Shown one piece after another: positions 61,551 to 64,000 of a DNA stretch of 64,000 nt. Under the pieces are notes generated by a model. That model made no database searches and was not told where the DNA came from. It saw only the letters and a list, made by a program, of their open reading frames with translations. The DNA comes from Paenibacillus glacialis (GTDB taxonomy: Bacteria > Bacillota > Bacilli > Paenibacillales > Paenibacillaceae). The translations under genes and the position numbers were made by a program. Position 1 is the stretch's first letter, and every line of letters begins with the position of its first letter. The DNA lies in the NCBI RefSeq assembly GCF_001637205.1, contig NZ_LVJH01000029.1, positions 124,001 to 188,000 on the forward strand, in the 5' to 3' direction.

Positions 61551-63638
61551 ATGATATCTAGTCGACAACAAAGATTACTTAAACAACTGATGGAAGCAAG
61601 ACAGTATATTCCATTGCAGCAGTTGGCGGATGAATACGATATCTCTTTACGAACGGTTCGTCATGATCTACTACAATTAGAGGACTGGCTACGACAACAT
61701 GATGTTGTACTTGAACGTAGCCGTTCTGCAGGAGTGTATTTGCAACTAGATTCACAGCAGTCAGAGAGTCTGGCCATACAGATGAGAGAGCGCCCAATCT
61801 ATATGGATGCTAAGCAGCGTATCACGTTATTGTTGAAGCAACTACTACAAAAAACAAACCTATCTATGGGGGAAATGTTAGCGGAATTTGAGATTAGTAA
61901 AAATACGCTACTTCTCGATTTGAGTGATATTAAAGTGTGGCTCGAACAAAGAAGGCTTACGTTACAGAAAGAAAGAGGAACATTGAGTATTGATGGAAGC
62001 GAACAATTAAAGCGAAGCGCATATTTAGAGTTGCTTCGTGCCGAAGTTACGGATGATAAATTATTGGGATATATGCTCAGTCAGCCATCGGAGGATAAGT
62101 TATCTATCGTTCCTTGGAATGTGTGGTTTAAATCAAGTGATGCCATGATGTTATTTGATTCTATTCAGCATTTGGAGCAACTCCTCGGAATACAGTTGAC
62201 AGATGCAGGTTACTCAACACTAACCTTACATTTGTTGATGGCGATGGAACGATTGAAGCATGCTCATGCCATTGAGATGGATCTAGAATTACTGCACGAA
62301 TTGGAAACACAGCATGTATATCAAGTCATTCAAGCTGAAGTAGTACCTGCAGTAGAGCATCATTTTCAAGTTAAACTACCTGCCTCTGAGATTGGATATA
62401 TAACACAACACGTTCTTGGTGCACAGAAACAAAATGTCCCCGCAGATGAAGAGTTATATATCGGGCTAGCCAAACAAATCGTCTCTAGAACGGAAAAGGC
62501 ATTGGGACATCGACTACAAATGATTGAACAGATTGTCCAGGGATTAGTGATTCATTTAAAACCTGCGGTCTATCGTGCTAAATTCGATTTACAATCTAAA
62601 AATCCGTTACTTGATCAATTGAAAATTCAATATGGTTCGTTTCTTACACTTCTTGAACAAATCGTCAATGAAGTTATGGAACCCATCTCCGTTACCTTCG
62701 ACCTGGATGAGGTTGGATATATTATGCTTCATATTGGTAGTGGCATAGTTCCTCATGTCGCTCAGATTCGTAAGCGAGTTGCCATCGTATGTGGTTCCGG
62801 TTTCGGTACTTCAGCCATTATCAAACGTCGCTTATCAGATATTTGTCCTCAAGTGGATGTTGTGAATAACTACTCATACAAGGAGTCTAGAGATATTACG
62901 CTTAATGATGCGGATGCTGTATTAACAACTATTGATATCGGACATCCGATCCCTGTGCCATGGCTAAAGGTGTCACCCCTATTAACATCAAAGGATCAGC
63001 AAGAAATTGCTGCTTTCCTCGGAGTCACTATCATGGAAGAGGCTGGAACAGCGACAACCATTCAGACGGTCAATGACATCTTTCGAGTTGTGGAGCGCAA
63101 TGCGGATATTCATAACCGTAACAAGCTTTTAGAGGAGTTACTGTTTTTGATCCAAGGTGGACATTTACAGGGACCAGAATATACGAACCGTTTAAGCGAT
63201 TTACTACCATGTACATCCATACGTTTGCAATTAGATTCTATGGACTGGGAATCTGCCATACAAATGGGATGTCAACTGCTAAGCGAACGTAGTTTATCAG
63301 GCCTAAACTATGAAGAGAGATTAGTTGAGATGATCGATTCGAATATACATTCTTTTATCATTCATGATGGCGTTGCTTTTCCACATGCGAATATGCCGGG
63401 AGATATTAGGCAGACTGGATTTAGCCTAGTCACTTTCCGAGAGCCTATTTCTTTTGGTCCGCTAGCCCATCCTGTCTGGCTAATTATTACGCTTGCAGCC
63501 GTTGACAAAGAGCAACACGTAGGTGCGCTTAGTACGCTACTCGATGCACTCAATGATGAAATGTTTATGACAGACTTACAGCAATCTTCTAATTCGTATG
63601 ATATATGGCGATCATTTCGAGAGAAGGAGGAGCTATGA
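61551..63638 (+). CDS. PRD-domain PTS regulator (MtlR/BglG-type activator with IIB and IIA domains)
   Basis: 695 residues from ATG 61551; open frame begins at a GTG at 61542. Order: HTH (~1-60, YDISLRTVRHDLLQLE), second HTH/Mga-like part (~80-170), two PRD domains (~180-400), IIB-like domain with VAIVCGSGFGTSAI (~410), and IIA domain with active His in HDGVAFPHANMPG (~604-616). Phosphorylation by PTS proteins tunes it. It activates the downstream sugar PTS, whose first genes follow with an ATGA overlap. cre site upstream. Confidence 0.9.
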   Translation: MISSRQQRLLKQLMEARQYIPLQQLADEYDISLRTVRHDLLQLEDWLRQHDVVLERSRSAGVYLQLDSQQSESLAIQMRERPIYMDAKQRITLLLKQLLQKTNLSMGEMLAEFEISKNTLLLDLSDIKVWLEQRRLTLQKERGTLSIDGSEQLKRSAYLELLRAEVTDDKLLGYMLSQPSEDKLSIVPWNVWFKSSDAMMLFDSIQHLEQLLGIQLTDAGYSTLTLHLLMAMERLKHAHAIEMDLELLHELETQHVYQVIQAEVVPAVEHHFQVKLPASEIGYITQHVLGAQKQNVPADEELYIGLAKQIVSRTEKALGHRLQMIEQIVQGLVIHLKPAVYRAKFDLQSKNPLLDQLKIQYGSFLTLLEQIVNEVMEPISVTFDLDEVGYIMLHIGSGIVPHVAQIRKRVAIVCGSGFGTSAIIKRRLSDICPQVDVVNNYSYKESRDITLNDADAVLTTIDIGHPIPVPWLKVSPLLTSKDQQEIAAFLGVTIMEEAGTATTIQTVNDIFRVVERNADIHNRNKLLEELLFLIQGGHLQGPEYTNRLSDLLPCTSIRLQLDSMDWESAIQMGCQLLSERSLSGLNYEERLVEMIDSNIHSFIIHDGVAFPHANMPGDIRQTGFSLVTFREPISFGPLAHPVWLIITLAAVDKEQHVGALSTLLDALNDEMFMTDLQQSSNSYDIWRSFREKEEL

Positions 63639-63925
63639 GAAAAATCATCGTGGTATGCAACAGTGGACTAGGAACAAGCATTATGATCCGTATGAATGTG
63701 GAAGCACTACTGAAAGAATTCGGGCTGAAAGCATGGGTTGAACATACAGACGTCACGTCGATGGAAGCACATGACGCAGATTTAATTATTGGATCTAGCT
63801 ATATTTTAGACTCACTAGACTCTATATCAGGGATTGAAATGATTGGGTTGGAGGATTTAATTGATCGTCAATATCTTAAAAAAATGCTAACGGAAAGTAC
63901 GACATTTCAACTGTGGGTTGGTTGA
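63635..63925 (+). CDS. PTS IIB component, ascorbate (UlaB/SgaB) type
   Basis: 96 residues from ATG 63635 (SD GGAGGAG), overlapping the regulator stop. Phospho-Cys loop VVCNSGLGTSIMI (residues 6-18), as in lactose/ascorbate-type IIB proteins. Receives phosphate from IIA and passes it to the sugar bound by IIC. Downstream IIC begins at 63946. Confidence 0.88.
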   Translation: MRKIIVVCNSGLGTSIMIRMNVEALLKEFGLKAWVEHTDVTSMEAHDADLIIGSSYILDSLDSISGIEMIGLEDLIDRQYLKKMLTESTTFQLWVG

Positions 63926-63945
63926 CCGAGTAAAGGTGAGTGAAT

Positions 63946-64000
63946 ATGAATGCTACACAATTAATTAGTAAAGGATTACTCGGTGAACCTGCGCTACTTC
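63946..64000 (+). CDS. PTS IIC component, start only
   Basis: ATG 63946 with SD AAAGGTGAG opens a frame that runs off the window: MNATQLISKGLLGEPALL. Its place after IIB and its GEPALL start fit a SgaT/UlaA-type IIC permease. Only 18 codons are visible. Confidence 0.6.
   Translation, partial: MNATQLISKGLLGEPALL

Noticed and set aside
1..64000. CRISPR arrays, tRNA or rRNA genes
   Set aside because: No regularly spaced repeats and no tRNA-like cloverleaf or rRNA segments were noticed on reading; a tRNAscan or repeat search was not possible.

Overview
The window looks like chromosomal DNA of a spore-forming Bacillota close to Paenibacillus. Pointers are a YpdA-type bacillithiol-disulfide reductase, YheC/YheD-type ATP-grasp proteins, a YjcZ-type small sporulation protein, proteins with copper-amine-oxidase-like stalk domains, an S-layer-homology/YcdB protein, a T-box leader, LexA (DinR) and cre boxes of Bacillus type, and a homologue of the Bacillus replication terminator protein Rtp. 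Base composition is moderately AT-rich. Most genes have strong Shine-Dalgarno (SD) sequences and many have clear intrinsic terminators. The genus is inferred from gene content only.

Layout. 1-5.4 kb: a 2-oxoacid oxidoreductase (cut by the window edge), a quinone-oxidoreductase-like enzyme, a stalk-domain protein, MoaB and a COG0523 metal GTPase. 5.4-8.1 kb: argS behind an arginine T-box, then an unknown gene. 8.2-12.4 kb: a heterodimeric multidrug exporter (BmrC/BmrD type) behind a leader-peptide/attenuator region. 12.6-22.9 kb: a decayed prophage bounded by a 32-bp direct repeat and inserted in the 3' end of a HesB/YneR-like gene. It keeps a shortened integrase, a terminase remnant fused to a KilAC remnant, a lysis cassette, and cargo including an SOS-regulated Y-family polymerase with its YolD partner. 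23-33 kb: an ABC exporter, YpdA with a DUF441 protein, HAD phosphatase, RsgA, azoreductase, and a PadR/HAAS/DUF4097 operon. 33.8-35.5 kb: an orphan pair with a PP2C-like phosphatase. 35.7-43.3 kb: SDR, HrpB helicase, GNAT, acyltransferase, Rtp homologue with a Ter-like site upstream, DivIVA/GpsB-like protein, Nudix. 43.5-52 kb: alkaline phosphatase, a two-component system with an FtsX-type ABC transporter, cupin, AAA ATPase. 52-54.4 kb: an SLH/YcdB surface protein. 54.6-59.4 kb: a five-gene phosphonate operon. 59.6-64 kb: PepF-type peptidase and the start of a PTS locus (PRD regulator, IIB, start of IIC) under a cre box.

The most interesting system is the phosphonate operon on the minus strand. 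PEP mutase, phosphonopyruvate decarboxylase and a 2-aminoethylphosphonate transaminase are enough to make 2-aminoethylphosphonate from PEP, and they lie between two short YheC/YheD-like ATP-grasp proteins in one tightly packed operon. That suggests ATP-dependent attachment of aminoethylphosphonate to another molecule, perhaps on the spore or cell surface. Other notable points are the Rtp/Ter-like pair, the exporter attenuator with two overlapping leader frames, the prophage att repeats that rewrote the end of the host gene, a dispersed inverted-repeat element in two copies, and two branched inverted-repeat structures upstream of rtp and of the cupin gene.
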